Positions 19,142 to 28,511 of a stretch of 64,000 nt of DNA are shown here, piece after piece. The DNA is from Trinickia sp. Y13 (GTDB taxonomy: Bacteria; Pseudomonadota; Gammaproteobacteria; Burkholderiales; Burkholderiaceae), in the NCBI RefSeq assembly GCF_029522115.1, contig NZ_JAKWFK010000005.1:363119-427118 (forward strand), read 5' to 3'. Under the pieces are notes generated by a model. That model worked only from the letters and a program-made list of their open reading frames with translations. It ran no database searches and was not told the DNA's origin. A program made the position numbers and the translations under genes. The stretch's first letter is position 1. Every line of letters begins with the position of its first letter.

Positions 19142-19677
19142 TTTTCAACCCTCGACTGGAAAGTGTTCATTCATTGCGATATGAATTTCTTTTTCCCCGC
19201 TATCTCGAGAAAGGCAAAGCGATACCCGCGAGCGATCGAGTCGTTCGATAGTCGTGGGCGTGCGTTGCCCAGGCTCGTTTTACGATTGAACCTAAGGTTG
19301 CATGGTTAGATAGGACTGCTAATTAAAAAATGAAACAGAACGGACCAAAAACATAAAAACGAACAGGACTGTCTTTCGGGAGTGCGCCTAGTCGCAGTGT
19401 CAAGCGACGATAAGCAAGCCATGCGAACCGTGCCTGAGCGGCGGCAGACGATGCAGAGAGATTAGGGGCGCACCGTCGCGCGTGTCAACTTCCTTTCAGA
19501 TTTTTATTTCAATAACGGTTATGGTGCAGCGCACGCTACGATTATTTGTAGTGTCCTATGACGATTCGGGTGGGATGATTGAGGTAATGTATTCCGAGTA
19601 CATTTTAAATATGAAAATTTGACTCGGGATGGTGATTTGTTTTTAATTTTTATTAAATGGGACGGTCTGTACGTCGT
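19142..19677. other. 536-base intergenic, AT-rich
   Basis: The gap between the start of the peptidase gene and the end of the diguanylate cyclase gene is clearly richer in A and T than its surroundings, especially 19310-19370 and 19500-19670, with A-runs and T-runs. No frame has family features. It may carry the peptidase promoter and be a silencer-protein binding region; I see no clear RNA or repeat. Confidence 0.5.
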
Positions 19678-20673
19678 TCATTCGTGCATGAGCTGAGCAT
19701 CCAGCGCGCGCGCTGCTTGCCCGGCGCGTTTGTTCGCATACATGGCGTGGTCCGCGACATCGATCAAATGCGTCACCGACGGTTCCTCCGACGTATCGTA
19801 AGGCGCGAGGCCTACGCTGAACTTCAGGTCGTATCCGCGTCGGGCCTCACCGTTGTAACACTGCACCCCTCGTTGCACGCGTTCGATGATTTGTGCCTCC
19901 GATCCCGGATCGACGCCTGTCACGAGCGCCACGAACTCATCGCCGCCCAGGCGCGCGAGCACGTCGGTCTCGCGCATCGATCGGCGTAGCACGTTGGCGA
20001 AACCGACGATTGCGCGGTCGCCTTCCGCGTGGCCGTAACCGTCATTGATCAGCTTGAACCCATTCAAATCGAAAAAGAGCAGCGATGCGCGCGATTGTGC
20101 GCGTTTGCACAACCGCAACAGGTGCAGTCCCATCGCTTCGAAGCCGCGCCGATTGTAGAGGCCAGTCAGATCGTCGGTCGCCGCCAGTTCCACGGCTTCG
20201 AGCTCGCGCTCGGCGGTTCGGCCCAGATCGCACAGCAACGCGCGCTGCGTCTGATCGAACGTGCGCGGTTTCGTATCGGCGATGCAAAATGCGCCGATTC
20301 GAAGGTCGGTGCGCAGCGTCAATGGGAAGCCTGCGTAAAAGCGAATGCACGGCGCACTCGTGACGAGCGGGTTGTCGGCGAAGCGCGGATCGGTGAGGGC
20401 GTCTTCGACGACGAACAGCGCGTCCTCGAGAATCGCGTGCCCGCAGAACGACACGTCGCGCGGGGTTTGCCGTACGGGTAGGCCCGTGCACGATTTGAAC
20501 CATTGCCGGTCGGCATCGACTAGGGAAACCGCGGAAATCGGCACGTCGAACAGGGCCTTGGCTAAGCGCGTCAGGCGATCGAAGCGCTCGTCGGGCGGCG
20601 TATCGAGAACGTGCAGCGACTGCAACGCCGCGATTCGCGCGGCTTCGTTGGATGGATAAGAAGGCGTTTGCAT
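19678..20673 (-). CDS. GAF-GGDEF diguanylate cyclase
   Basis: A protein of about 331 residues. A GAF sensor domain (residues about 15-155; FDVPISAVSLVDADRQWFKS, FCGHAI, FYAGFPL) precedes a GGDEF domain (about 170-325; DDLTGLYNRRGF). The active-site loop is canonical GGDEF, and an RETD five residues before it is an intact RxxD inhibitory site, so it should make cyclic di-GMP with product inhibition. No transmembrane segment is evident, so it is cytosolic. The ATG at 20673 fits the family; a frame extends upstream to 20799 without support. Confidence 0.9.
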   Translation of the reverse strand: MQTPSYPSNEAARIAALQSLHVLDTPPDERFDRLTRLAKALFDVPISAVSLVDADRQWFKSCTGLPVRQTPRDVSFCGHAILEDALFVVEDALTDPRFADNPLVTSAPCIRFYAGFPLTLRTDLRIGAFCIADTKPRTFDQTQRALLCDLGRTAERELEAVELAATDDLTGLYNRRGFEAMGLHLLRLCKRAQSRASLLFFDLNGFKLINDGYGHAEGDRAIVGFANVLRRSMRETDVLARLGGDEFVALVTGVDPGSEAQIIERVQRGVQCYNGEARRGYDLKFSVGLAPYDTSEEPSVTHLIDVADHAMYANKRAGQAARALDAQLMHE

Positions 20674-20930
20674 TTCGATTCCGATTCGGGACGGGTATGG
20701 GAGCCCACTTCGACCAATGCAGGGTACGGCCAATCGTTGCAACCCGATGGACCGAATAGAACGGCGATCGGGGGCTGTTTCGGGGCATTGCCGCCGCATT
20801 CGGTGCGCGCAAGGCGTGGGAGCGGGCCGTTGCGTGGCGGGGGCGCCTGCGCGGGCCGAAGCACCCGCCTCGACATAGGGTTATCCTTGCCCTTTCGCCG
20901 CGCATTGCGGCACGCTTCGGGAGACAGTGA
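20674..20930. other. Intergenic, divergent promoters
   Basis: The gap between the divergent cyclase and aldo/keto reductase genes must hold both promoters. No repeat or clear box was recognised. Confidence 0.4.
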
Positions 20931-21920
20931 ATGCAATACCGCAAGTTCGGCGCGACCGGGCTCAACGTGTCGCGGGTTTGCCTAGGGACGATGACGTTCG
21001 GGTTTCAGATCGACGAGGCGACGTCGATCCGCATCATGGATACGGCAGCCGATGCCGGGGTGACGTTCATCGACACGGCCGACGTTTACCCGCTCGGCGG
21101 CGGGTTATCGCGTGTGGGGCGCACCGAGGAGATCGTCGGCCGCTGGCTCAAAGGCAAGCGCGCTCGCTTCGTGCTCGCAACCAAGGCCGTTGGGGAGATG
21201 GGGCCGTCCCCGTGGGACCGGGGCGCTTCGCGCAAGCACTTGCTCGACGCCATCGACGCTTCGCTCAAGCGGCTCGACACCGACTACGTCGATCTCTATC
21301 AGCTGCACTCCGACGATCTCGATACGCCGCTCGATGAGACGCTCGAAGCGCTCGACGTCATCGTGCGCTCGGGCCGCGCACGCTACGTCGGGGTTTCGAA
21401 TTTTCTGGCGTATCGCCTTGCACGGGCGCTCGGGCGCGCCGATGCGTTGCGCACGGCGCGCTTCGTTTCGGTTCAGCCCCGCTACAACCTGCTGTTTCGT
21501 CAGATCGAACGCGAGCTGCTGCCGCTTGCGCAGGAGGAAGGCTTGGCAGTCATGCCCTACAACCCGCTCGCGGGCGGGTTGTTGACCGGCAAGCACAGGC
21601 GCGAGACGCCGCCGCCCGAGGGCCGCTTCACCGTGGGCACGGCGGGAGCGCTTTATCAGGCCCGTTATTGGCATGAGCGCGAGTTCGCGACGATCGAAGC
21701 GCTCAAGCAGTTGACGGCCGACGCAGGCCTCACGCTGTCGACGGTCGCGGTCGCATGGGTTCTGGCGAACGACGTCGTGACTTCCGCCATTCTCGGCGCG
21801 AGCCGGCCGGAGCAGTTGGGCGACACGCTGGCAGCGCTGGATCTGACGCTCGCCCCGCAATTGAAGGCGAAGCTCGACGAGCTGACTCACGAATATCGGT
21901 TCGGCGACGCGACGCGCTAA
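20931..21920 (+). CDS. Aldo/keto reductase
   Basis: A 329-residue NADPH-type reductase of the AKR superfamily. It begins MQYRKFGATGLNVSRVCLGTMTFG. The catalytic set is visible: Asp in FIDTADVY with Tyr, Lys in VLATKAVG and His in YQLHSDDL. The C-terminal cofactor-binding segment SAILGASRPEQL is typical. The GGLSRVGRTEEIVG insertion places it near the YajO/YghZ-like group. It stands alone, convergent with the AraC gene downstream. The substrate is unknown. Confidence 0.9.
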   Translation: MQYRKFGATGLNVSRVCLGTMTFGFQIDEATSIRIMDTAADAGVTFIDTADVYPLGGGLSRVGRTEEIVGRWLKGKRARFVLATKAVGEMGPSPWDRGASRKHLLDAIDASLKRLDTDYVDLYQLHSDDLDTPLDETLEALDVIVRSGRARYVGVSNFLAYRLARALGRADALRTARFVSVQPRYNLLFRQIERELLPLAQEEGLAVMPYNPLAGGLLTGKHRRETPPPEGRFTVGTAGALYQARYWHEREFATIEALKQLTADAGLTLSTVAVAWVLANDVVTSAILGASRPEQLGDTLAALDLTLAPQLKAKLDELTHEYRFGDATR

Positions 21921-21964
21921 CAGTTGGGCGCGGTCAGCGGGAGTCGCGCCGCGCTATTGGGCGA

Positions 21965-22951
21965 CTATTCGGTGGTGAAGTGCCGCGGCGCGTTGCGCTT
22001 GGCTTGCGTCGCGGTGGCGTCGGCGCGCGTAGGCGGGAGGTCGTCGCCGCGCAAGCGCTTGACGTCATCGACTGGGCTCAACCCGAACAAGCGCTTGAAT
22101 TCCCGGCTAAATTGCGAGGCGCTTTCGTAACCGACGCGCGTCGCGGCCGCGCTGACGTTCAGTCCGTTCTGCATCATGAGCAGCCGCGCCTGATGCAGCC
22201 GCGTCGTCTTCACGTATTGCATCGGCGAAGTCTCCGTCACGGCTTTGAATTGCGCGTGAAACACGGCCGGACTCATCCCGGCTTCACGTGCGAGCGTGGG
22301 GATGTCGAGATTGTCGGCGAACCCGGTATGAATGCGTCGTAAGGCTTTTGCAATTCTGCCGAAGTGATCCTGATGGGTGAGCGCCGCGCGGATCATGTCC
22401 CCTTGCGATCCGGTCAGCACCCTATAGCAGATTTCACGCACGATCGAAGGGCCGAGTATGCGCGCGTCGTGAGGCGAAGCCAGCGACTCGAGCAATCGCA
22501 GCACCGCGTCGCTCAGCGTGCGATCGAGCGGCGTCGCGTACACGGCGCGCGGCTCGCTGTCCATGGGGCCGCGCGTATCGTTGAGCGTCATCAAGATTTC
22601 GGCGATCACGCTCAAGTCGATGCGTAACGAAATGGCCAGCATCGGCTCTTGCGGCGTCGCTTCGGTTTCGCACTCGAACGGCAGCGGCACCGACAGCACC
22701 AAATAGTGCTGCGCATCGTAGATGAATGCTTGACTGCCGAGAAAGCCGCGCTTGCGCCCCTGAGCCACGATGACGATGCTCGGCTCGTACATGACCGGCA
22801 CGCGCGGAATCGATACGTTCGTTCGCATGAACTTCACGCCGTCGAGCGCCGAATAGGTATAACCCTCGCCGGGGGCGAGCGTGGCCAGCAGTTCCACCAT
22901 GCGCGCTTGCGCTGGACTGACGAATGAAGAGGTCGAGGCGGGCAGGGACAT
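21965..22951 (-). CDS. AraC-family regulator with AraC_N domain
   Basis: A protein of about 328 residues. The N-terminal half resembles the AraC_N (PF06719) type: SALDGVKFMRTNVSIPRVPVMYEPSIVIVAQGRK. The C-terminal half carries two helix-turn-helix units (LDIPTLAREAGMSPAVFHAQFKAVT; RVGYESASQFSREFKRLFGLSP). It is divergent from the alcohol dehydrogenase at 23143, which is its likely target: regulators of this subtype often sit next to and control short- or medium-chain dehydrogenases. A GTG at 22966 is an alternative start. Confidence 0.85.
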   Translation of the reverse strand: MSLPASTSSFVSPAQARMVELLATLAPGEGYTYSALDGVKFMRTNVSIPRVPVMYEPSIVIVAQGRKRGFLGSQAFIYDAQHYLVLSVPLPFECETEATPQEPMLAISLRIDLSVIAEILMTLNDTRGPMDSEPRAVYATPLDRTLSDAVLRLLESLASPHDARILGPSIVREICYRVLTGSQGDMIRAALTHQDHFGRIAKALRRIHTGFADNLDIPTLAREAGMSPAVFHAQFKAVTETSPMQYVKTTRLHQARLLMMQNGLNVSAAATRVGYESASQFSREFKRLFGLSPVDDVKRLRGDDLPPTRADATATQAKRNAPRHFTTE

Positions 22952-23142
22952 GGCCGTCGAACGCACAATTTAGGAGAATCGGGCTCGAAATATAGCGCCG
23001 ATTCGGCGATTTCGCTTGCCGCCGAGAGAAATAGGCAAACGTTCGATAGATTCAGGCATTCCGTAGGGGCGTGCGAGTTTCTACCATGTGCTGCTGCGAT
23101 GCTTCATGTCGAAGCGCCGCATCCTTGCAGGAGTGATCAGAT

Positions 23143-24195
23143 ATGTATACGACCCACGGCTACGCCGCAAAGGATGCCGATTCTCCTCTCGCTGCGTTCG
23201 ACATTCAACGCCGCGACTTGCGCGAGCATGATGTGCAAATCGAGGTGTTGTTTTGCGGCGTTTGCCACTCCGATCTACATCAAGCGCGTAACGAATGGCG
23301 CAATACCGTCTATCCCGTCGTTCCGGGTCATGAAATCGTTGGCCGCGTCACCCAGGTCGGTCCCGCCGTGACGCGTTACAAGAGCGGAGATCTCGTTGGC
23401 GTAGGGTGCCTCGTCGATTCCTGCCGTACGTGCGCAAGCTGCGCCGAGGGCCTGGAGCAATACTGCGAGAACGGCTTCGTCGGCACCTATAACGGCGTCG
23501 ATCGTGTGAGCGGCGAGACCACCTACGGCGGTTATTCGACGAGCGTGGTCGTCGATGAAGCGTTCGTGCTGCGCGTGCCTGGCAACCTCGACCCCGCGGG
23601 CGCCGCGCCGCTATTGTGCGCCGGCATTACGACGTACTCGCCGCTGCGCCAATGGGGCGCGGGCCCCGGCAAGAAAGTGGGCATCGTCGGTTTGGGCGGC
23701 CTCGGCCACATGGGCGTGAAGCTCGCGCGCGCAATGGGAGCGCACGTCGTGCTGTTCACGACGTCGCCGTCGAAAATCGAAGATGCGAAGCGCCTCGGTG
23801 CTCATGAAGTCGTGATCTCGAAAGATCCGGCGCAAATGCAGGCCCACCTGAACAGCTTCGACTTCATCCTCAATACGGTGGCCGCGCAGCACGATCTCAA
23901 TCCGTTCATCGCGCTGCTCAAACGCGATGCGACGATGACGCTCGTCGGCGCGCCCGAGCACGATCACCCGTCGCCACAGGTGTTCAACCTGATCTTCAAG
24001 CGCCGCCGTCTGGCGGGCTCGCTCATTGGGGGCATCGCCGAGACGCAAGAAATGCTCGATTTTTGCGGCGAGCACGGCATTACATCGGATATCGAAATGA
24101 TTCCGATGCAGGCCATCAACGAAGCTTACGAAAGGATGTTGAAGAGCGATGTAAAGTACCGCTTCGTGATCGACCTCGATTCGCTGCGACAGTAG
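23143..24195 (+). CDS. Zinc-dependent NAD(P) alcohol dehydrogenase (YahK/AdhC-like)
   Basis: A 350-residue medium-chain dehydrogenase. Catalytic zinc residues lie in CGVCHSDLH and GHEIVG; structural zinc cysteines in CRTCASCAEGLEQYC; the NAD(P) motif is GIVGLGGLGHMGVKLARAMG. The pattern is that of cinnamyl-alcohol-type broad aldehyde reductases such as YahK. A CAGGAG ribosome-binding site lies upstream of the ATG. The divergent AraC gene is a likely regulator. Three stem-loops follow the gene. Confidence 0.92.
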   Translation: MYTTHGYAAKDADSPLAAFDIQRRDLREHDVQIEVLFCGVCHSDLHQARNEWRNTVYPVVPGHEIVGRVTQVGPAVTRYKSGDLVGVGCLVDSCRTCASCAEGLEQYCENGFVGTYNGVDRVSGETTYGGYSTSVVVDEAFVLRVPGNLDPAGAAPLLCAGITTYSPLRQWGAGPGKKVGIVGLGGLGHMGVKLARAMGAHVVLFTTSPSKIEDAKRLGAHEVVISKDPAQMQAHLNSFDFILNTVAAQHDLNPFIALLKRDATMTLVGAPEHDHPSPQVFNLIFKRRRLAGSLIGGIAETQEMLDFCGEHGITSDIEMIPMQAINEAYERMLKSDVKYRFVIDLDSLRQ

Positions 24196-24259
24196 CTTAA
24201 CGCCGCGTGGCGCCGCCGATGGCCGGCGGTTATACGATGCTTCGCATCCACAGAAAAAG

Positions 24260-24285
24260 CGCCTAGCCGAATTAAGGGCTAGGCG
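24260..24285 (-). terminator. Stem-loop with T-run on minus strand
   Basis: CGCCTAGCC (24260-24268) and GGCTAGGCG (24277-24285) form a perfect 9-bp stem with an 8-base loop. On the minus strand it is followed by CTTTTTCTG, which makes it a rho-independent terminator candidate for the DUF4148 gene. Confidence 0.6.
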
Positions 24286-24288
24286 AAA

Positions 24289-24305
24289 CCGCCGGTGTCC
24301 GGCGG
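24289..24305. repeat. Short GC-rich hairpin
   Basis: CCGCCGG (24289-24295) and CCGGCGG (24299-24305) can pair with a TGT loop. It lies between two longer stem-loops in the same convergent gap. Confidence 0.4.
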
Positions 24306-24319
24306 CGGAGGTATCGGCG

Positions 24320-24353
24320 CGAAATCGGCTTGCCTGAAAGCAAGCCGATTTCG
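24320..24353. terminator. 14-bp perfect stem-loop in convergent gap
   Basis: CGAAATCGGCTTGC (24320-24333) and GCAAGCCGATTTCG (24340-24353) pair perfectly with a 6-base loop. It lies between the ends of the converging dehydrogenase and DUF4148 genes and could act on both strands. Confidence 0.6.
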
Positions 24354-24434
24354 TTCGACGCAGCGAATATTTGTTTGCGCCGCTCAGCGTTTCTGTTCAT
24401 GCGGCGCTGAGCGGTTTGTCACATTAACCGGCGA

Positions 24435-24743
24435 TTAGATGCCGAAGAACAACGATTTGGCCCCGTCGGCCTTGGCTGGCGCACCCGCCGCCGACGATCC
24501 GGCGTGAACGCCGCCGACAGCTTGATCATTGACGTTTTGCGCGTTGACGCGCGCTTGCGCGGTTTGCGCGTCCGCCGGGTAGTACGGGTCGTTGCTGAAA
24601 TTGGTGCGGCCACCGGCTTGTTGGAATTGAACCAGTTCGGCCTTGACTTGAGCGCGCGTCACAGGCGCATTGGTTTGCGCGAAAACGGCAACGGGGGCGG
24701 CAAAAGCGGCAGCGATAACGACGGAATTGATCAGCGATTTCAT
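24435..24743 (-). CDS. Small exported DUF4148 protein
   Basis: A 102-residue protein with a signal peptide (MKSLINSVVIAAAFAAPVAVFAQ). The DUF4148 core is seen as VTRAQVKAELVQFQQAGG followed by NDPYYPADAQTAQARV. Proteins of this type are small, periplasmic and numerous in Burkholderia; their function is unknown. The ATG at 24743 is supported by GGAGGT seven bases upstream. It stands alone with stem-loops downstream. Confidence 0.88.
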   Translation of the reverse strand: MKSLINSVVIAAAFAAPVAVFAQTNAPVTRAQVKAELVQFQQAGGRTNFSNDPYYPADAQTAQARVNAQNVNDQAVGGVHAGSSAAGAPAKADGAKSLFFGI

Positions 24744-24975
24744 GGTAATTACCTCCAAAAGTTATTTATCTATCTGTTGCATCGCGTTCATTGCGTGAAC
24801 CGATGACTGCAGTGTAGCTATTGGAGGTCTTAGGGTTAACGCCTATTTTGATAAATCATCATTGCAAATTCGTTCACAATCGGCGCGGGCGCGCCGGTCG
24901 GGCGGCGTGCCCGGCTGCGCGTCTTTCGCACACCCGGGGCCGCTCACCGAAGCGTTTTCGGCGAGGAGGCGCCGG

Positions 24976-26733
24976 CTAGTGGGATATGGTCAACGTCGCA
25001 GCGGATCGTTCGGACGACGACGCGAGCTGTCTGGCCTCGTTCGATGAAGGCCCGTGTGCGGCTTGTGCATTGCGCGCCGGTGTTCCCTGCGCCACGTAAT
25101 AGGGCACGTCCGCGCGCGCCAGCGGCGCGCGGTCGCGGATCCGATCGGCGATCTTCTCGGCCAGCATGATCGTTGGCGCGTTCAGATTGCCGGTCGTGAT
25201 GCGCGGCATGATCGACGCATCCACCACACGCAGGCCTTCGATGCCGTGCACACGCCCTTCGGCATCGACGACCGACATGTTGTCGTAGCCCATCGCGCAC
25301 GAGCACGAGGGGTGATAGGCGGTTTCGGCTCGGCCGCGCACGAATGCATCGAGCTCCGCATCGGATTTCAGGTCGGCGCCGGGGCTGAGCTCTTTGCCGC
25401 GATAACGATCAAGCGCACGCTGCGCAATGATTTCGCGCGTGATGCGGATGCCGTCGCGGAACTCGCGCCAATCGAGCGATTCGGCCATGTAGTTGAAGAG
25501 GATGCTCGGATGCGCGCGCGGATCGCGCGAACGCAGCTTGATCCGGCCGCGGCTAGGCGAGCGCATCGACCCCATGTGCGCTTGGAAGCCGTGCATTTCG
25601 ATGGCGTTGGAGCCGTTATAGTTGATCGCGATCGGCAAGAAGTGGTACTGGATGTTGGGCCAGAGGTCGTCGTCGCGTGTGCGGATGAAGCCGCCCGCTT
25701 CGAACTGATTGCTCGCGCCGATGCCCGTTCCTTTGATCAGCCATTCCAACCCGATCGCGGGCTGGTTGTACCACTTGAGCGCGGGATAGAGCGAAACCGG
25801 CTCCTTGCACTCGTACTGCATATAGATCTCGAGATGGTCCTGCAAATTGCGGCCGACCCCCGGCAGGTCCAGCACGATCGGCACGCCCGCTTCGTGCAGC
25901 CACTCGCCCGGGCCGACGCCCGAGCGCTGCAGCAATTGCGGCGAGGCGATCGCGCCTGAGCAGACGAGCACTTCGCGTCGCGCATGGGCGGTCACCGGCG
26001 TGTCGCGGTGCAGGTACGTCACCCCGTTTGCGCGTTGACCGGCGAATATGACGCGATCGGCTTGCGCATGCGTGACGATGGTCAAATTCGGCCGCTGCCG
26101 CGCTTGGTCGAGATAACCGCGCGCGGTGCTCGCCCGGCGGCCTTGCGCGGTGACGGTGCGGTCCATCGGACCGAACCCTTCCTGGCGATAGCCGTTGAGA
26201 TCGTCGGTGCGTGCGTAGCCCGCCTGCACGCCGGCCTCGACCATCGCGCCGAACAGCGGGTTGTTGCCCGGCTTGCTCGTCGTGACATGCACGGGGCCAT
26301 CGCCGCCGTGATAGGCGTTTGGGCCGATATCGCGCGTCTCCGCCTTCTTGAAGTAGGGCAGACAGTCCAGATAGCTCCAGTTCCCCAACCCTTCGTTTTG
26401 CGCCCAGCCGTCGTAGTCGAGCGCATTGCCGCGGATGTAGCACATGCCGTTGATGAGCGACGAGCCGCCTAGCCCTTTGCCCCGCCCGCACTCCATGCGC
26501 CGATTGTTCATGTATGGCTCGGGCTCGGTTTCGTAGGCCCAGTTATAGCGCCTGCCTTGCAGCGGATAGGCCAGTGCGGCCGGCATTTGCGTGCGGAAGT
26601 CCAGGCGATAATCGGGGCCGCCCGCTTCGAGCAGCAGCACGGTGACGTCGGCGTCTTCCGTCAATCGCGTGGCGAGCACATTGCCCGCCGACCCCGCGCC
26701 GACGATGATGTAGTCGTATTCGTTAGCACTCAC
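24976..26733 (-). CDS. betA: Choline dehydrogenase
   Basis: A 585-residue GMC-family flavoprotein, membrane-associated in the family, that oxidises choline to betaine aldehyde. The FAD motif is [17 protein letters not shown] at residues about 8-24; the GMC signatures are [15 protein letters not shown] and [17 protein letters not shown]. The C-terminal [10 protein letters not shown] and [13 protein letters not shown] carry the active-site region. The GTG start at 26733 has AAGGAG seven bases upstream. It follows betB by 24 bases, so the order is betB-betA. The tail after DVPYYV is longer than usual. Confidence 0.94.
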   Translation of the reverse strand: MSANEYDYIIVGAGSAGNVLATRLTEDADVTVLLLEAGGPDYRLDFRTQMPAALAYPLQGRRYNWAYETEPEPYMNNRRMECGRGKGLGGSSLINGMCYIRGNALDYDGWAQNEGLGNWSYLDCLPYFKKAETRDIGPNAYHGGDGPVHVTTSKPGNNPLFGAMVEAGVQAGYARTDDLNGYRQEGFGPMDRTVTAQGRRASTARGYLDQARQRPNLTIVTHAQADRVIFAGQRANGVTYLHRDTPVTAHARREVLVCSGAIASPQLLQRSGVGPGEWLHEAGVPIVLDLPGVGRNLQDHLEIYMQYECKEPVSLYPALKWYNQPAIGLEWLIKGTGIGASNQFEAGGFIRTRDDDLWPNIQYHFLPIAINYNGSNAIEMHGFQAHMGSMRSPSRGRIKLRSRDPRAHPSILFNYMAESLDWREFRDGIRITREIIAQRALDRYRGKELSPGADLKSDAELDAFVRGRAETAYHPSCSCAMGYDNMSVVDAEGRVHGIEGLRVVDASIMPRITTGNLNAPTIMLAEKIADRIRDRAPLARADVPYYVAQGTPARNAQAAHGPSSNEARQLASSSERSAATLTISH

Positions 26734-26757
26734 GAGCGCTCTCCTTAGCAACGGAGC

Positions 26758-28236
26758 CTAGAACACGGGCCGATAAGGGCCGAGCTCCACCTGCACCGAT
26801 TTGATCTGCGTGTAATGCTCGAGCGTGCCGATGCCGTTTTCTCGGCCGACGCCCGATTGCTTATAGCCGCCGACCGGCATCTCCGCCGGCGATTCGCCCC
26901 ACGTGTTGATCCAGCAGATACCTGCTTCGAGACGGTGGATCGTGCGATGCGCGCGCGCGAGGCTCTCGGTCACGACCCCTGCCGCCAAGCCATATTGCGT
27001 TGCGTTCGCCCTCGCGATGGCTTCGTGCTCTTCGTCGAACGCAAGCAGGCACATCACGGGACCGAAAATTTCTTCGCGCACGATGCGCATATCGTCGCGG
27101 CATTGCCCGAACACCGTGGGCTGCACGTATTGGCCGCCAGCGAATTCGCCGTCGACGATGCGCTTGCCGCCAATGACGACGCGCGCGCCGTCCTGCTTGC
27201 CGCTCTCGATATAGCCGAGCACCTTGTCGAGCTGAGCGGCGCTTGCAAGCGGCCCGAAGTTCGTTTCGGGATCGGAGGGCTTGCCGATGCGAATACGCTT
27301 GACGCGCTCGACGACGAGCGCTTCGAATCCTTCCATGACCGAACGGTGAACGAATACGCGCGTACCGTTGGTGCACACTTGGCCCGCGCTGAAGAAGTTC
27401 GCGGTGACGGCGATATCGGCCGCGCGTTCGAGATCGGCATCGTCGAACACGATCAGCGGCGACTTGCCGCCCAGTTCCATCGTGACTTCCTTCAACGACG
27501 ACGCGCCGGCCAGCGACATCACCTTCTTGCCCGTCTCCACGCCGCCGGTAAACGATACCTTCGCGATCGCCGGATGCTCGGCCAGCATCGAACCGACGGC
27601 GCCGTTGCCTTGCACGACGTTGAAAACGCCCGGCGGCACACCGGCTTCCGTGTAGATTTCCGCTAGCTTGAGGGCCGACAGCGGCGTGATTTCGCTCGGC
27701 TTGAAAATCATCGCGTTGCCGGCGGCGAGCGCCGGCGCCGACTTCCAGCAGGCGATCTGAATCGGGTAATTCCATGCTCCGATCCCGGCGCAGACTCCGA
27801 GCGGCTCGCGCCGCGTATAAACGAACGAGTCCTCTCTCAAGGGGATCTGGCGCCCCTCGAGCGCGGGCGCGAGCCCGGCGTAGTACTCGATCACATCGGC
27901 GCCCGTCACGATATCGACTGTGCGCGTCTCGGCGATCGGTTTGCCCGTGTCGCGCATTTCGAGTTCGGCCAGCTCGTCATTGCGTTCGCGCAGCAGCTCG
28001 ACCGCGCGGCGCAGAATGCGCGAGCGCGCCATCGCGCCGAGCGCGGCCCACGCGGCCTGCCCCTCGCGCGCCGACGCCACCGCGCGTTCGATATCGGCGG
28101 CGCTCGCTTGATCGAGCGTGGCCAAGCGTTCGCCGGTTGCCGGATCGAACGTTTCGAACTGCATGCCGGATGTCGCGTCGACGTAGGCCCCGCCGATGTA
28201 AAGACGCTGCGGACCGTAGACGGAGGACAAGGTCAT
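26758..28236 (-). CDS. betB: Betaine aldehyde dehydrogenase
   Basis: A 492-residue NAD-dependent aldehyde dehydrogenase that makes glycine betaine. The catalytic cysteine is in [15 protein letters not shown] and the glutamate in [14 protein letters not shown]. The N-terminal [13 protein letters not shown] is the BetB pattern, and the C-terminal [24 protein letters not shown] fits. The start at 28236 has GGAG in range; a frame extends to 28305 without support. It is first in betBA. The usual repressor gene betI is not adjacent. Confidence 0.95.
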   Translation of the reverse strand: MTLSSVYGPQRLYIGGAYVDATSGMQFETFDPATGERLATLDQASAADIERAVASAREGQAAWAALGAMARSRILRRAVELLRERNDELAELEMRDTGKPIAETRTVDIVTGADVIEYYAGLAPALEGRQIPLREDSFVYTRREPLGVCAGIGAWNYPIQIACWKSAPALAAGNAMIFKPSEITPLSALKLAEIYTEAGVPPGVFNVVQGNGAVGSMLAEHPAIAKVSFTGGVETGKKVMSLAGASSLKEVTMELGGKSPLIVFDDADLERAADIAVTANFFSAGQVCTNGTRVFVHRSVMEGFEALVVERVKRIRIGKPSDPETNFGPLASAAQLDKVLGYIESGKQDGARVVIGGKRIVDGEFAGGQYVQPTVFGQCRDDMRIVREEIFGPVMCLLAFDEEHEAIARANATQYGLAAGVVTESLARAHRTIHRLEAGICWINTWGESPAEMPVGGYKQSGVGRENGIGTLEHYTQIKSVQVELGPYRPVF

Positions 28237-28511
28237 CGAACTCTCCAGAATTTTCGTCAGTCTTTCGAAGGCTTCCACGATAGGCGTTTTGCGTCCGCCG
28301 TTCAATCGATATGGACCGGATCGCGCGCCGCGTGTCGTGTTCTAGCAAGCACGTGTCGCGTTTTGTACGATCGCGGCGGCCCGTTGCGGACTACGCTGCA
28401 AACGGCAGCGAGCGAGTGGCGCGCATCTCGTGTTTTTGCGAATTCCAGCGTTGCGCGCCCCGCCGCAAGATGATCGCCCGTCGGCGATCGAGACGAAAGG
28501 AGACGAATACG
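28237..28511. promoter_or_regulatory. Divergent promoter region betBA / fdhA
   Basis: This 275-base gap carries the promoters for betBA and fdhA. The main visible structure is the 21-bp-phased repeat at 28332-28364, listed separately. I did not find a clear BetI-type palindrome. Confidence 0.55.
28332..28364 (+). promoter_or_regulatory. Candidate GbdR-type operator between betB and fdhA
   Basis: Half-sites GTGTCGTGTTCT (28332-28343) and GTGTCGCGTTTT (28353-28364) begin 21 bp apart, 10 of 12 bases the same, with GCAAG between them (28345-28349). The same layout occurs upstream of choV and glyA. The orientation is toward fdhA, as at the other sites, but it could also serve betBA. Binding by GbdR is inferred. 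Confidence 0.6.

Noticed and set aside
28237..28511. BetI operator in the betB promoter
   Set aside because: A palindrome of the BetI type was not seen; only the direct GTGTCG repeat.
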